Part shown: piece by piece, positions 46,840 through 57,045 of the stretch
Layout: each line of letters begins with the position of its first letter
How positions within the stretch are numbered: position 1 is the stretch's first letter
Source: Takakia lepidozioides
Taxonomy: Eukaryota; Streptophyta; Takakiopsida; Takakiales; Takakiaceae
Assembly: GCA_030704615.1 (NCBI GenBank)
Contig: CM060733.1
Location: forward strand, 73,284,001 to 73,348,000
Length of the DNA stretch: 64,000 nucleotides
Direction of reading: 5' to 3'
Notes under the pieces: generated by a model
The model's database searches: none
What the model was told of the DNA's origin: nothing
Seen by the model: only the letters and a program-made list of their open reading frames with translations
Program-made: the position numbers and the translations under genes

Positions 46840-47500
46840 TTGGAGCTTATGGGGTTGTTTGAGGACTATTTGGGGTCTATTGAGGCCAATATCTTGTAGG
46901 TATTGGGGCCTGCTTTGAGGACTATTTGGGGTCTATTGAGGCCAATATCTTGCAGGTATTGGGGCCTGTTTTGAGGACTATTTGGGGTCTATTGAGGCCA
47001 ATATCTTGCAGGTATTGGGGCCTGCTTGAGGACTATTTGGGGTCTATTGAGGCCAATATCTTACAGGTATTGGGGCTTGGTTGGAGGACAATTGGAGGTC
47101 CTTGGATGCCCATATTGGGCAGGCTTATGGAGTTTTCTAAGAGCTCTTTGGAGGACGATTGGAGGTCTTGGGGGCAAATACTTGGCAGATTTGAGGAGTT
47201 TCTTAAGGGCTGTGGAGACTATGGAGTCCTTGGAGGCCAATACTTGGCAGATTTGAGGAGCTTCTTAAGGGCTGTTGGAGGACTATTGGAGGTCCTTGGA
47301 GGCCAATACTTGACAGATTTGTGGAGCTTCTTAAGGGCTGTTTGGAGGACTCTTGGAGGTCCTTGGAGGCCATATGGGCAGGCTTCTGGAGCCATTGTGA
47401 GGGCTGGTTGGAGACCTTGGAGGCCACTAATTGGCGGGCGCCTAGGGCTTTTTGGTGGACTGTTTGGAGTCCAAGTTTGCGAACTTCTTGAACCTCGGTG
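46840..47500. repeat. Tandem repeat, about 58- and 75-bp units
   Basis: 46,858-47,070: four near-identical units GAGGACTATTTGGGGTCTAT / TGAGGCCAATATCTTGCAGG / TATTGGGGCCTG. 47,070-47,430: a related unit GGAGGTCCTTGGAGGCCAAT / ACTTGGCAGATTTGAGGAG / CTTCTTAAGGGCTGT, three to four copies. Open frames across it are repeat artefacts. Confidence 0.8.
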
Positions 47501-47599
47501 GGTCTATGTGAGGGGCTGATTGAGGGCAGATTTCATAAGTTCATGGCAATAATTTGAGGGCTCTTGAGAGTTATTTGAGAGGTTCTTTAAGGATAGTCT

Positions 47600-48555
47600 T
47601 ATCTATTGCTTGAGCAAGAGTGAGTATGAAGATAAGGGGAGTAATAGGATGAGAGCATTCTGGGCTTAGAGATTGCTTTAGCTTCCATTCTCTATAGCCT
47701 TCCATCATTCTTGTAGGCCAAAGCTTTTCCGTAAGTGGAGGCAGAGCTAGTTTGGATAGAGACTTGGCCATCTTGCAGGTTTATTGAAGCCGCAAAGAGA
47801 TCGATTGATTTAAGTTGTGGGAGGTGTTGTTGTTTGAGTTTCCTGTGTTTGGATCCTCCTCCCACACATGCATGCTTGACTGTGCGCCATGCTAGTTTGG
47901 TTTGGGCGCTTGCTTTTATAGGTGGTTGTGCCGGAAATATTGTGGCCGGCCAATCTTAGAGCGTGCTGTCGGTGGTGAGGCTAGGGTGATGACCAGCAGA
48001 CCATCATTGTTTCTCTTATGGTGAGGCTGGGTTGATGACCAACAGACCATAGGAGTGCCTGCGGTGGATGCAGGTGCAGGTGCAGGTTCAAAATATGAAC
48101 CTAGTATTCCAAACCATAAGCCGCAACAGTTCTTCTACCCGGTTACCTTGTAGAAAGGGGGTTTAGAGACAGGTTGATAGCTGGTTTGAGTGTGAGTTTT
48201 CATCACGGAGGTGCCACCAGTTGCTGAGGAGAGTGCCGGTACGAGCACCAGCGATACTAGTGGGTATACAAAATGAGGTGTGCGGTTTATGCCACCTTCA
48301 CCTTCAGTGTCTTCTGAAGAAGGTTCAGACTCAGAGTTAGGAGGATTCTCGCCGAGGGTGCAAGCGATTTCCATGTCATTGTTGTGGGATACGATGGAGG
48401 AAATGTATGGAGCTACCAAGGGGCCACGTCGGTAACTCGGAGCTGTGGGCACCATTGAGCTTGATGATTTCATACAGGAGTTTGATGGTTGGTATGATTT
48501 GCAGCAGATGCGCAATCCACAAGTGTTTATGTCTTTTATGGCATGGAAGGGGTTT
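47600..48555 (+). pseudogene. DNMT-gypsy copy 3: leader and gag N-terminus (fragment)
   Basis: The plus-strand counterpart of 39,890-38,960. Leader at 47,600-48,120, then gag start with EVPPVAEESAGTSTSDTSGY, SVSSEEGSDSELGGFSPRVQ and LLWDTMEEMYGATKGPR. A stop and a frame change are present. It ends abruptly at about 48,555 against LTR sequence of copy 2. Confidence 0.65.
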
Positions 48556-49074
48556 GTCGTGCGCATACATATCGCTACACAACTACATCGCTGTCCAAAC
48601 CACACCACACATATATGCACATAAAGTAGTCTACCACAATGATAAGAAACTCAAAACACACTGTTCACACAAAATATGAAATCCATCAACATCACTCTTT
48701 AATATAATAGTCGAGCCAGGGGCACCCCAAGCTATGGGGACTCCACCCCACAACAACCTATACCCCTACATAAAGCACACCTCAGATTCTAAAGCATGAA
48801 GAGCTCGGTCGCGCAGGCTCAACTCGAGAGAGAGAGCCGCGCGACTGCCGCTCTCGTGAGAATAAGACGGACCAGGTGTCAAACTAAACTTGACACCTGA
48901 TTTTAACACTTGACCTAAATCCAAGTGTTAAATACAAATAACTAGTTTATGCTAGCTGTTTTCAGCACTGTGCTTATTTAACTTGACAGCTGTCGTGCGC
49001 ATACATATCGCTACACAACTACATCGCTGTCCAAACCACACACACATATATGCACAATAAAGTAGTCTACCACA
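48556..49074 (-). mobile_element. DNMT-gypsy copy 2: 3' LTR with repeated 80-bp end
   Basis: On the minus strand the LTR starts TGTGGTAGACTACTTTATTG at 49,074, just after a purine-rich CCAGCTAGGGGGCGAT (likely polypurine tract). About 434 bp further, after ...CTTATCA, the same about 80-bp start recurs (48,640-48,558) and then breaks into copy 3 gag. This reads as a complete LTR followed by a truncated second LTR. Confidence 0.6.
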
Positions 49075-49099
49075 ATCGCCCCCTAGCTGGTGGATAGGT

Positions 49100-49470
49100 C
49101 CCTCTACTTCCAGATAGCTACAAGACGTAATAGCCATAGCCGTACTAAGTCCTCTATCACTGTCCTATCGTACTCAAACTCTATAGACCAAGAGGCCGGG
49201 TACAAGAGTAGCCCCATCGTTAGTCGCCGTCTTGCAATCTGTGAACTTGAGCCAGGACTTCCTGTATTCAAGGTCCCCTGTAGCTGGGCCTTGCGTTGCT
49301 TGTTAGCCTCCCATGGTTGTATCCACTCCCACTATCCAATGCATTGTGGACATAACCAATCCCCATCTGGAACCATCTCAAGAGGTGGAGTCAAGCACCC
49401 ATATGCCAACCTCTAGAGCATCGATCACACACCAGCATGGTGGCTGCCCCTTTAGCAGACCCACACAACA
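49100..49470. other. Retroelement 3' untranslated DNA
   Basis: Between the integrase stop and the polypurine tract. I see no gene. Confidence 0.4.
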
Positions 49471-50760
49471 TGCACCTCAAACCTGCAGATACCACTGCAG
49501 GTTTGGGTCAATCCTGCCATCGACATTCGGAAGGTGACATGGCGCACAATTACGCACATGGTCCTTCCAAGTTATGCCATCCCGACCCTCCAAGACCAAG
49601 ACGCCTGAGGGCAAGACCTCTCGAACCCTCAAAATAACACGTCCTGCAGTCACATCCAGGGTCGTAGGAGCAGTCTGCTGCAGATAGACATAGTCACCAG
49701 GGTTGAATCTCCGAACCCCAGGACGATAGCCCCCACCACGTATGGTAGCATACCTCAACGTATCACGGTGTTGTGCAATGGCAAGGTTCTCGAAAGCCAT
49801 GGGCATGACTCTCTTGAACAACTCTGCACGCTGCTCACATGCACGTGCCCACACGTCCGGATCGTCAAGGTTAAGAACTGTAGCAGCTTCTCTGCGAATG
49901 GATGTAGGCAAATCCGGCTCTCGGCCAAAGAGAAGAAAGTATGGTGAGAAGGAGGCAAGTGATGCTTGCTTGCTGAACCTGTAGCCCATGGCTAACCAGG
50001 GTAACTGAAGGTCCCAATCTCCTAGGTGTCCTTCTGCAAGCCATACTTGCGCAAACCCCTCTTTACTGTCTGAACAACTCTCTCTGCCAAGCCATCGGCC
50101 TCAGGATGATCCCGAGAAGTGGTGCGGTGGTCTATCAAGGCCTTGTCACACAAAGCCTGAAACTCCCCCAAGAACTCTCTCCCTTGGTCCGTGAGTACCT
50201 CAGCTGGAGCACCGAATCGGCTAAGCACACAATCCAAGAATGCATACGCAGCTCCCTCACTAGCCTTATCAGGCAATGGAACCAATTCAATCCACTTGGA
50301 GAAGTGCTCCACCATCACAACACGTACTTGTTGTGGCGCATGGTCAGTGGCAACGGCCCTGCGAAGTCAAGACTCCACCTGTAGCCCAATCCCATGATCG
50401 GAAGAGGGTGCAATTGTGGAGTAGGGGCGTTGAATGAAGCACGCACCCTGTCACACACCATGCACCTAGCCACAAATTGTTGCACCTCTGTGTGCATACC
50501 ACGCCACCAATACTGCCCCTGCAGTAGGCTATGAGTGCGTCGCACCCCAAAATGCCCCAACTCCTCATGGGCATGCCGCACTAACCGTGCCCGCTGTGTT
50601 GGGTGAGGCACAATCCTCACTCGACCATCCTCCCACACTCGAAGCAGGTGTGTCCCCTCCCACTTGAACCTCTTGGCTCGTTGTAGGATCCGATCCCTCT
50701 CCTTGGCAGTCACAGTGGCTGCCGTGTCTCCAGTGCGGAGGTAGTCCAACACAACTGAAT
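49471..50760 (-). pseudogene. DNMT-gypsy copy 2: integrase
   Basis: N-terminal zinc domain ARLVRHAHEELGHFGVRRTH ... CMVCDRV (about 50,590-50,440); catalytic core with LDFAGPL (about 50,360), LTDQGREF (about 50,180) and HPEADGLAERVVQ (about 50,095), the D,D,E residues. Then SPYFLLFGREPDLPTSIR and a C-terminal DNA-binding part with RRFNPGDYVYLQQTAP. Frame changes near 50,316 and 50,005. No chromodomain follows, unlike gypsy-1. Confidence 0.85.
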
Positions 50761-51330
50761 CCTCATGTATATCTTTGGCGCCACCTTGCTCATTGCTGGC
50801 CTCAGGGTCCTCAGACACTTGATCTACAGTCATCCCTGTTGCAGGTCCAACCTGGCCTTCCGCTGCCAAGATACACAGAAATGCAGATGCATGCCATCCG
50901 GGCACCATTCCTCGTCCGTCTCACCATGCCACCGAGCTCCAGTGTCATCCTGCTGGCTCGTGCATGGATTGCGACTCAACCCATCTGCATTGCGATTGAC
51001 CAAACCCGGTCGATGCACCACCTGAAAGTCATACTCTTGAAGGATGAGTGCCCACCGTGCAAGCTTCCCCGTAAGCTTGTCTGACTCCATCAACCACTTG
51101 AGTGGTTGGTGATCCGTGACAAGGGTGAAGAGATTGCCGTATAGATAGCACCTGAAGTGTGCCACGGCCCACACTGCAGCTAAGCATTCTCCCTCATATG
51201 AGCTATACTCTCGCAGCATTGTTCGAGCGGCTAGCATAAGCCACTACGAACTCTCTTCCCTCATCATCCACCTGTGTGAGCACCGCTCCAAGCCCCAGCA
51301 TGCTCCAATCTGTATGCAGCTGAAAGGGAC
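50761..51330 (-). pseudogene. DNMT-gypsy copy 2: RNase H
   Basis: Begins with LHTDWSMLGLGAVLTQVDDE (first catalytic Asp, about 51,295), then SSYEGECLAAVWAVAHFRCY and LVTDHQPLKWLMESDKLTGK, RWALILQEYDFQVVHRPG. These are the standard gypsy RNase H blocks. One frame change near 51,235. The tail to integrase is Asp/Glu-rich. Confidence 0.85.
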
Positions 51331-52375
51331 GCCCCCTGATAGGTCGTCTCAAGATGGGCGCCGAGGTCAACCTCGCCTTGAGCTCTTGAAAAGCTTGTTC
51401 TTGCTCATCTTCCCACTGCCACTCCTGGTCCACCTTGGTCAGCTTGGTTAGAGCCTTTGCAATGGCACTAAATCCCTTAACAAACCGTCTGTAATAGTTT
51501 GCTAACCCCATGAAAGCTCGAACTCGGCTCACATCCGTGGGGCGTGGAACCTGTGCAATGGACTCTACCTTAGTCTGTTGTACCCCCAATCCTCCAGGAT
51601 ATATCATGTGACCCAGATACTCAATCTGGTTGTGGAAAAACTTGCACTTGCCCGGATGTAACTTCAATCCGTGCGTCCTCAAGCGCTCAAATACCCCCTG
51701 AAGGTGTCTCTCATGCTCCTCCACCGTAGCACTAAAGATGATGATGTCATCTATGTAGCACCGAGCAAACTCCACCCCTGCTAGAATCCTGTCCATGACT
51801 CTTTGAAACTCAGCGGGAGCGTTTTTAAGCCCAAATGGTAAGAACCGCCACTGGTATAGGCAATCCTTCCCGTGCTCATTGATCCCCCAGAATGCCGTCT
51901 TTTGCTTATCCGCCTCCTTGATCGGCAACTGGTGATATCCGGATCGTAAATCCAACGTGCTAAAGACCTTGGATGCCCAATGGCATCAAAGATCTCCTCT
52001 GGTGTTGGCATGGCATACCTATCGGACTTGGTCTGACGATTTACAGGCCGGTAATCACCGCACATGCGTCTCTCCGTCCAATTGCCATAGACATCCTTCT
52101 TGGCTGGCATCACTGTGGCTGAAGCATACTCTCCACCAGAGAGCTCCCACCAACCTGCCTCCCAGATCTTGAGTCCTCATCTGAATCAAAGACCTCTCCA
52201 TGTCACTGTATCTATAGGGTCTCCGAAAGATTGGCGTGTCAGTGGCCAACTCAATACGGATCTCTTGACCCTTCAGTGCTCCCAAGTCCTTCAAACTGAA
52301 GGCAAAGCAATTCCTATAAGCCCTCAGGAACCGCCGCATACGTCGTCTCTCTCCTCCGGTGACAATGGGTCCAAT
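51331..52375 (-). pseudogene. DNMT-gypsy copy 2: reverse transcriptase
   Basis: LKDLGALKGQEIRIELATDT, DYRPVNRQTKSDRYAMPTPE, LRSGYHQLPIKEADK, FLPFGLKNAPAEFQRV and CYIDDIIIFSATVEEH (YIDD near 51,750). Strongly similar to copy 1. Frame changes near 51,970 and 52,120. Confidence 0.88.
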
Positions 52376-53720
52376 GTCAGGCTCCCAATTGTCCTCCGTA
52401 ACTGCAACCTTAAGTCCAGTGGCTTAGAGGTAGAGGACGCGTCCCGTGGTTGCTATGCTGCAACCTCTTGAGCAGTACTCCCTTCCTGCTCAGTCAATGA
52501 CAAGGCCTCATCCTGCCCCATCATCTCATCATTGAGAACCTCCTCAACCCGAGAAGAATCCCCAACCTCATCCATCACAGCTGCCTTGGCTGCCAACTCC
52601 CTCTGCCTCGAGCACCTCCCACGTGTGCCATGGATGTCTACACCCCGTGGTCCTCACCGGCTCGCCCCCACTCGTTGCCTGTACCGTCTCGGTAGGCAGA
52701 GAGACCGTCAAGGAAGTGCACTCCGCACTCTACGTTGCTCAGCCATAGCCAAGCTGATAATCCAGTCAAGCAATTGAGATCCATTGCTTGCCCCAACACC
52801 TGACGACGTGATGCCTCAGAAAGAGAAGGCACCGCCGTGGTCCCAGTGGAAAACCCATAGCCCGCTCTCGCTCGTCGGCATTAGGCTCCACTAACTGCTG
52901 CAACTGAGCATCCCACAGGAGGCCAGGTCCACCATCCCGAAAAGCATGGGATCCTGGGAAGCTGAGCAGTGTAGGTAATGCTGCTCGTGGTTGACCCACC
53001 CTGTTGACCACTGCCAAAGGCGAACGGTCATCGTGTCTCACACGTTGAGACTGCCTCCCTGTGTCCAAAATGCCATCCACGGTGAGGTGCTGGCCGCTGC
53101 ACCCCATCAAATGCACGCTTGAGTAGTGCGGGTGGCATCAAGTTAGTCCACCAAAGCCGTGGACGATGAGCCCGTGACCCACTGCAGCTGCATCCAGCAA
53201 CACTGCTGACCCAAGCCACGACCGGACTGATGCACACTGGCCATCACCCTGGCCCGAGAATCACCCATCAGTGGCACATTCTCCAAGATGTATGCCGGAG
53301 ATACAGCCTGATGAAGCTGCAAGTGGCGCAAAATCCGCACCATCTCCCAAAACAGACCCGTCCTCAAGTCTCGCAATCCATTGCCATGCCCGGCTGATGA
53401 ATGCCCTTGGCAGGGCCAACCTGCCACTACCAGATCAATGGAGCCAACCCGCTCCAAATCCTGCGCCCCCAGCAACGCAATGTCTGCTGGCAAGGCCTGC
53501 TGATATCCACGAACTGCAGACACCGGCAACAACTCAGGGTGCTGCTGCACCATCTGAGCAACATGGCGCAGTGAGACATGTCGTGCAGTCTCATCCCTCT
53601 CCACATACAGGTAAACTCGTACACTGCCTGCAGCACTGCAGCCAATCCAGTGCTGATCCCGCCAAATAAGTCCAGAAGGCATATGCCTTCATCCGGCCTG
53701 CCACACAAGAGGTGTGGTGT
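52376..53720 (-). pseudogene. DNMT-gypsy copy 2: embedded cytosine-C5 DNA methyltransferase
   Basis: Motif I ICLLDLFGGISTGLAAVLQA (about 53,690-53,630), frame change, LYVERDETARHVSLRH, motif IV DLVVAGWPCQGHSSAGHGNG (about 53,430-53,370), motif VI PAYILENVPLMGDSRARVM (about 53,290), and motifs IX/X VEPNADERERAMGFP ... SEASRRQVLGQAMDLNCL (52,890-52,780). PCQ and ENV are intact here, unlike copy 1. The late ERxxGF / RRxxLG pattern leans towards DNMT3/DRM-type ends, but I cannot settle the subfamily. Linker 52,376-52,770. Several frame changes make it non-functional as read. Confidence 0.84.
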
Positions 53721-53930
53721 CCAATGGCGACAACTGAGGTGGCCCTGGTGCAATCACCGCACTCTCCTCCTCTCCTGACGGTACAAAAGCTTCTACCCAA
53801 GCTTGTTGCACCCGTCCATCAGCAGCTTGCTGCAAATCCTTACTCGTACCCCACAACGGAGTGTGAGCAACCATGGCAGGCAACTCCGCCGTACCATGCA
53901 TGTCATCCTGCTCTGCTGGAGGTGGCACAT
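53721..53930 (-). pseudogene. DNMT-gypsy copy 2: protease-DNMT linker, cut by element 2
   Basis: HTPLWGTSKDLQQAADGRVQ and PPQLSPLDTTPLVWQAG, matching copy 1. The upstream protease and gag are absent to the left of 53,940 because element 2 is inserted here; they should lie beyond its right end. Confidence 0.7.
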
Positions 53931-53939
53931 CCTCTGCAT
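53931..53939. repeat. Predicted target duplication of element 2 (left)
   Basis: CCTCTGCAT, the nine bases before the left terminus. The partner copy should lie at the right end, outside the window. Confidence 0.45.
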
Positions 53940-54030
53940 GGGGGCTGCTATTTCATGAGCCATGAGCCATGAGCGGCATGAGCCATGAGCAGAGTCGTAA
54001 GTGTGGAAAAAAACATGAGCAGCACTATTT
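53940..54030 (+). repeat. Element 2 left terminal repeat
   Basis: Terminal TGCTATTTCATGAGC plus five more CATGAGC copies in about 65 bp. It also shares AGAGT(C/A)GTAAG with the right end of element 1. Confidence 0.8.
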
Positions 54031-54401
54031 TCCGGAAATGAGTGTCCGCGGGAATAGGGTTTAGGGTGCCACGGTCATAGGGGAGAAGGACCTCCCGATG
54101 AAGGAGGTTCGGCAATGTTATTTAGAATTATATATTGAAAGGCAATGTTTCGCGAATGGTAGGGTGGTACTGCTCTGTACAATGGGGGCCCATTTCAGCC
54201 TACCAGCCATTTGCAAAATCCACCCACACTCCCAATCCCAAACGAAATGAGCAATGACGCATTCTGGCAACGATGGACACAGAATAGAATAAAAAGAGGG
54301 CACAATGAGGTTTTTATTGATCCACATGAATTGCATTTGAAGCACGTCTACTGTGCTGATTGTGCCATCAAATCTTGAGCCCTGTGCCTACTGAATACAA
54401 G
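54031..54401. other. Element 2 subterminal DNA
   Basis: Non-coding; AATAGGGTTTAGGGTGCC near 54,055 parallels the AATAGGGT repeats of element 1. No gene seen. Confidence 0.4.
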
Positions 54402-55232
54402 TCACGTTGTCAATGGGACTTCGACTGCTCTCAGAACTAGCTCATGAGTCATGGGGCTCCTCCATGTAAAGTCGATTGCAGCCGTTGTACCGCCCCTAGT
54501 GATGTTCACCACAATGTCCTGCCCTTCAATCATACCACCATCGAATATGGAAATCTTCACGTTTTCGTCGTCCACACCAATGCGAATGTCCCCATACAAT
54601 GGAGAAGAGGAGCGCACTCCTCGAGGAGAATAGGTCTCTCCGATGGAGTCCACCCACGTCCAGTGGCAGCAGTTCCACCGCAACAGCATAGCAGTGCGCC
54701 TTCTTCTGCATGGGTGACCGTCGTAGCTGGGAAAATCGGAATCGAGGATGCGCAGGAGCCACGGACTCCTCAGACCAAGATCGTCACCCCGCTCGAAGGC
54801 GTAGTGGCCTACGATATACTCAAAAGCCACCAATGTTTCCACAATCGAACCAGTATCTTCTGTGTAATCTGTGTACCAGATAACAATGTCTCCCGATGTG
54901 GCCGAATACATTGCATAATCGATGCCTCCAAAGGGGCAGTCGTCCCGGTTCCGGAAGCACGGCATCCTTGCAAAGGAGGACCTGAGGACGACTTGGATGC
55001 CGATGACCTTGCGGACAGCTACGAAGCCCTTAGATTTTGGAAATGATACGAAGCGGAAGAGCAGTCCGGCCTCCAATAATGGAGCATCTGGGTCACACGT
55101 ACCCACCGACGGAGGTGGAACGTGTTCATCACGCCAGCGGTGGATGAACCCATACATCTTTCTCATCAACAAGTTATAGTTTGAGATCTGCCACCGAAGT
55201 CCATCCCCCCGGATGGAAATTCGGCGCCGCAT
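54402..55232 (-). CDS. Unknown protein U1, paired with U2
   Basis: An uninterrupted frame of up to 276 residues. The first Met codons fall in the palindrome at 55,213, so a start near 55,166 (MRKMYGFIHRW) is more likely. Conserved with U2: MPCFRNRDDCPFGGIDYAM, SGDIVIWYTDYTEDTG, EYIVGHYAFERGDD, PWLLRILDSDFPSYDGHP, and the end FDGGMIEGQDIVV ... ELVLRAVEVP. No signal peptide or membrane segment. I do not recognise the domain. As a paired, divergent gene inside element 2 it is probably accessory cargo, perhaps DNA-binding. Confidence 0.6.
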   Translation of the reverse strand: MRRRISIRGDGLRWQISNYNLLMRKMYGFIHRWRDEHVPPPSVGTCDPDAPLLEAGLLFRFVSFPKSKGFVAVRKVIGIQVVLRSSFARMPCFRNRDDCPFGGIDYAMYSATSGDIVIWYTDYTEDTGSIVETLVAFEYIVGHYAFERGDDLGLRSPWLLRILDSDFPSYDGHPCRRRRTAMLLRWNCCHWTWVDSIGETYSPRGVRSSSPLYGDIRIGVDDENVKISIFDGGMIEGQDIVVNITRGGTTAAIDFTWRSPMTHELVLRAVEVPLTT

Positions 55233-55237
55233 TTACA
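55210..55237. repeat. Single hybrid palindrome between U1 and U2
   Basis: GGAAATTCGGCGCCGCATTT: one half is the element 1 half-site (AAATTCGG), the other the element 2 half-site (GCATTT). It sits between two divergent genes, a natural operator position. Confidence 0.65.
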
Positions 55238-55392
55238 TCGAAGAGGGGATGGACTTCGTCGTGTCCAGTGGCTATCGGCCCACCTGGCAGTGACTGCCCA
55301 TAGTTTGCATGGCAGGGTAGGAAACTGAAACGGCTACATTCATGCAGCAGCCAATCTTCATCGGTCCAGGATCCTGTAGGGGGGAAATTTAA

Positions 55393-56081
55393 ATGTGCCC
55401 TGGAGTGTTTGTGAGGAATTGCAGCGTTAGCTTGAACTTTTTCCAGCCACCGCGCTCCTCCTCCTCCATCCGGGAGCTGCTGTCATTGAGCGTACTCCGC
55501 TACTCTTTTTCAAGGATGTCGTGCCGCCGAAATCCAGCCGACTGCCCTTATCATGGCCACGATTATGCTATGTTCAAACCAGAATCAGGAGACATCATTG
55601 TCTGGCTCTCTGTTTTCACAGACGCTGCTGGAATCAAGCAAGAGTCTTTGCGCGCAATGGAGTATCTGGAGGGCTATTACCGCTTTGAGCGAGGTGAGGG
55701 CGAGGGTCAATGCGGTCCGTGGGTCCTGAAAATTGTTGACCTCGATATACCAAGCTGGAAAGGGATGCCGGATAGATCACGCACGGCCGCTTTGGCGCTG
55801 GAACTGCTGCCAGTGGACCAGGGAGGACGGCACCGGGGAAAACTATATACGTGCAGATCACTCCGCTCTTCCAGTGTATGGAGACATTCGAAGACGAATC
55901 GCACGGGCACATGAGGCCCACAGTGACCTTGTCAATGTATGATGGTGGTATCATTGATGGACATGACATTGTCGTCGGCTCCAGCAAGGGCAGCAGAACG
56001 ACCGAATTGCAGTTTACCTCGAGGTGCCGCAGCAGTGATGAGCTTGTTTTGAGGGGTATCGAAGTTCCGTCGACTTGGTGA
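55393..56081 (+). pseudogene. Unknown protein U2, homologue of U1
   Basis: Reads FSRMSCRRNPADCPYHGHDY, AMFKPESGDIIVWLSVFTDA, MEYLEGYYRFERGEGEGQ, PWVLKIVDLDIPSWKGMP; then after a frame change near 55,790 RWNCCQWTREDGTGENYI, and after another near 55,890 LSMYDGGIIDGHDIVVG and DELVLRGIEVPSTW. Alignment to U1 shows both frame changes are losses. It is divergent from U1 across the palindrome at 55,210. Product unknown. Confidence 0.58.
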
Positions 56082-56329
56082 AGCCCATGTAGAAGGAGGA
56101 AGGGCTTAGTTTTGTCTGCAGTTGGTAAATGTGAGACATCGTGTCCGATCAATAAACCCATCGTACCTCACTTCTGTATGATTGTGTTTCATTGTGTTGA
56201 ATAACTGTCGGAATTGGCCCACTGTTTACAATTTGATGTCTCATTTCTACAATGTGTCTGTCCGGATGAATATAGCAGAGTAACCGGTATGTGAGTCATG
56301 TGTCAAGAATATACCAGAGTAACGCCATG

Positions 56330-57045
56330 TCGGACATCGGCGCATTTCCATGTCGGGAAATGAATTGCCGGAAAACCGCATTTCCATGTGGACAAGAAAA
56401 TGCGTGCATCATTTCCGTCCAGGTACACGAAATACCAACACGGGTCTATAAATTGATCAGAAAACGAGGTTGGCATTGCAAATGCGGCGACGCATTTCCA
56501 GCTTGGCAATGGAAACTTCTTTTTGGACAAGGGAATGCGGTGCCGCATTTCCGTCAACACTTCGAAAAGTGTGACATTTCCGACCAGCGCGATGGAATGC
56601 GTTACCGCATTTCCGAGAGAGGGTCTGCAAATGGACAAATTGCGATGTCCGTTCTGGAAATGCGGCGCCGCATTTCCATGTCCGTCATCGACTTTTTTTT
56701 TAAAATGGAATGCGGTGCCAATTTTTGCTGATGGGCCTGCAGTTCGAACAACGACCATCCCCAATATGAAATGCGGCACCGCATTTTCAATCCCGCCATG
56801 TCGACCTCCTTGTTCGACCTCTTAAGCGTGGTGGCATCCATGCAATGAGCGGGAGAGGCCAAAACTGGCGTGTGGACAAAGGAAATTTTGGAAATGCGGC
56901 ACCGCATTTCCAATTCAGATTACTTTTTACTATGCCAACATTGAAATGGAAAATTTAGTCCCTCCCCTGTTTTGAAAATGCGGTGCCGCATTTCCAAAAG
57001 AGGTTCTTAGAGTTGCCAAAATTTTGGAAATGCGGTGCCCATTTC
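56330..57045. repeat. Palindrome array 3' of copy D, family AAATGCGGYGCCGCATTT
   Basis: Cores at 56,486, 56,539, 56,601, 56,664, 56,714, 56,775, 56,898, 56,982 and 57,034: intervals 53, 62, 63, 50, 61, 123, 84, 52 bp, close to 5, 6, 6, 5, 6, 12, 8 and 5 helical turns. Decayed sites also at 56,340-56,420. No gene. Confidence 0.82.

Noticed and set aside
46840-47520. Protein of about 200 residues on the plus strand at 46,926-47,519
   Set aside because: It is the translation of 58- and 75-bp tandem units; no domain, and other frames are open as well.
54050-54070. Telomere-type TTTAGGG repeat
   Set aside because: Only one unit of GGGTTTAGGG; a similar AATAGGGT near 12.05 kb suggests a subterminal transposon word, not telomeric DNA.
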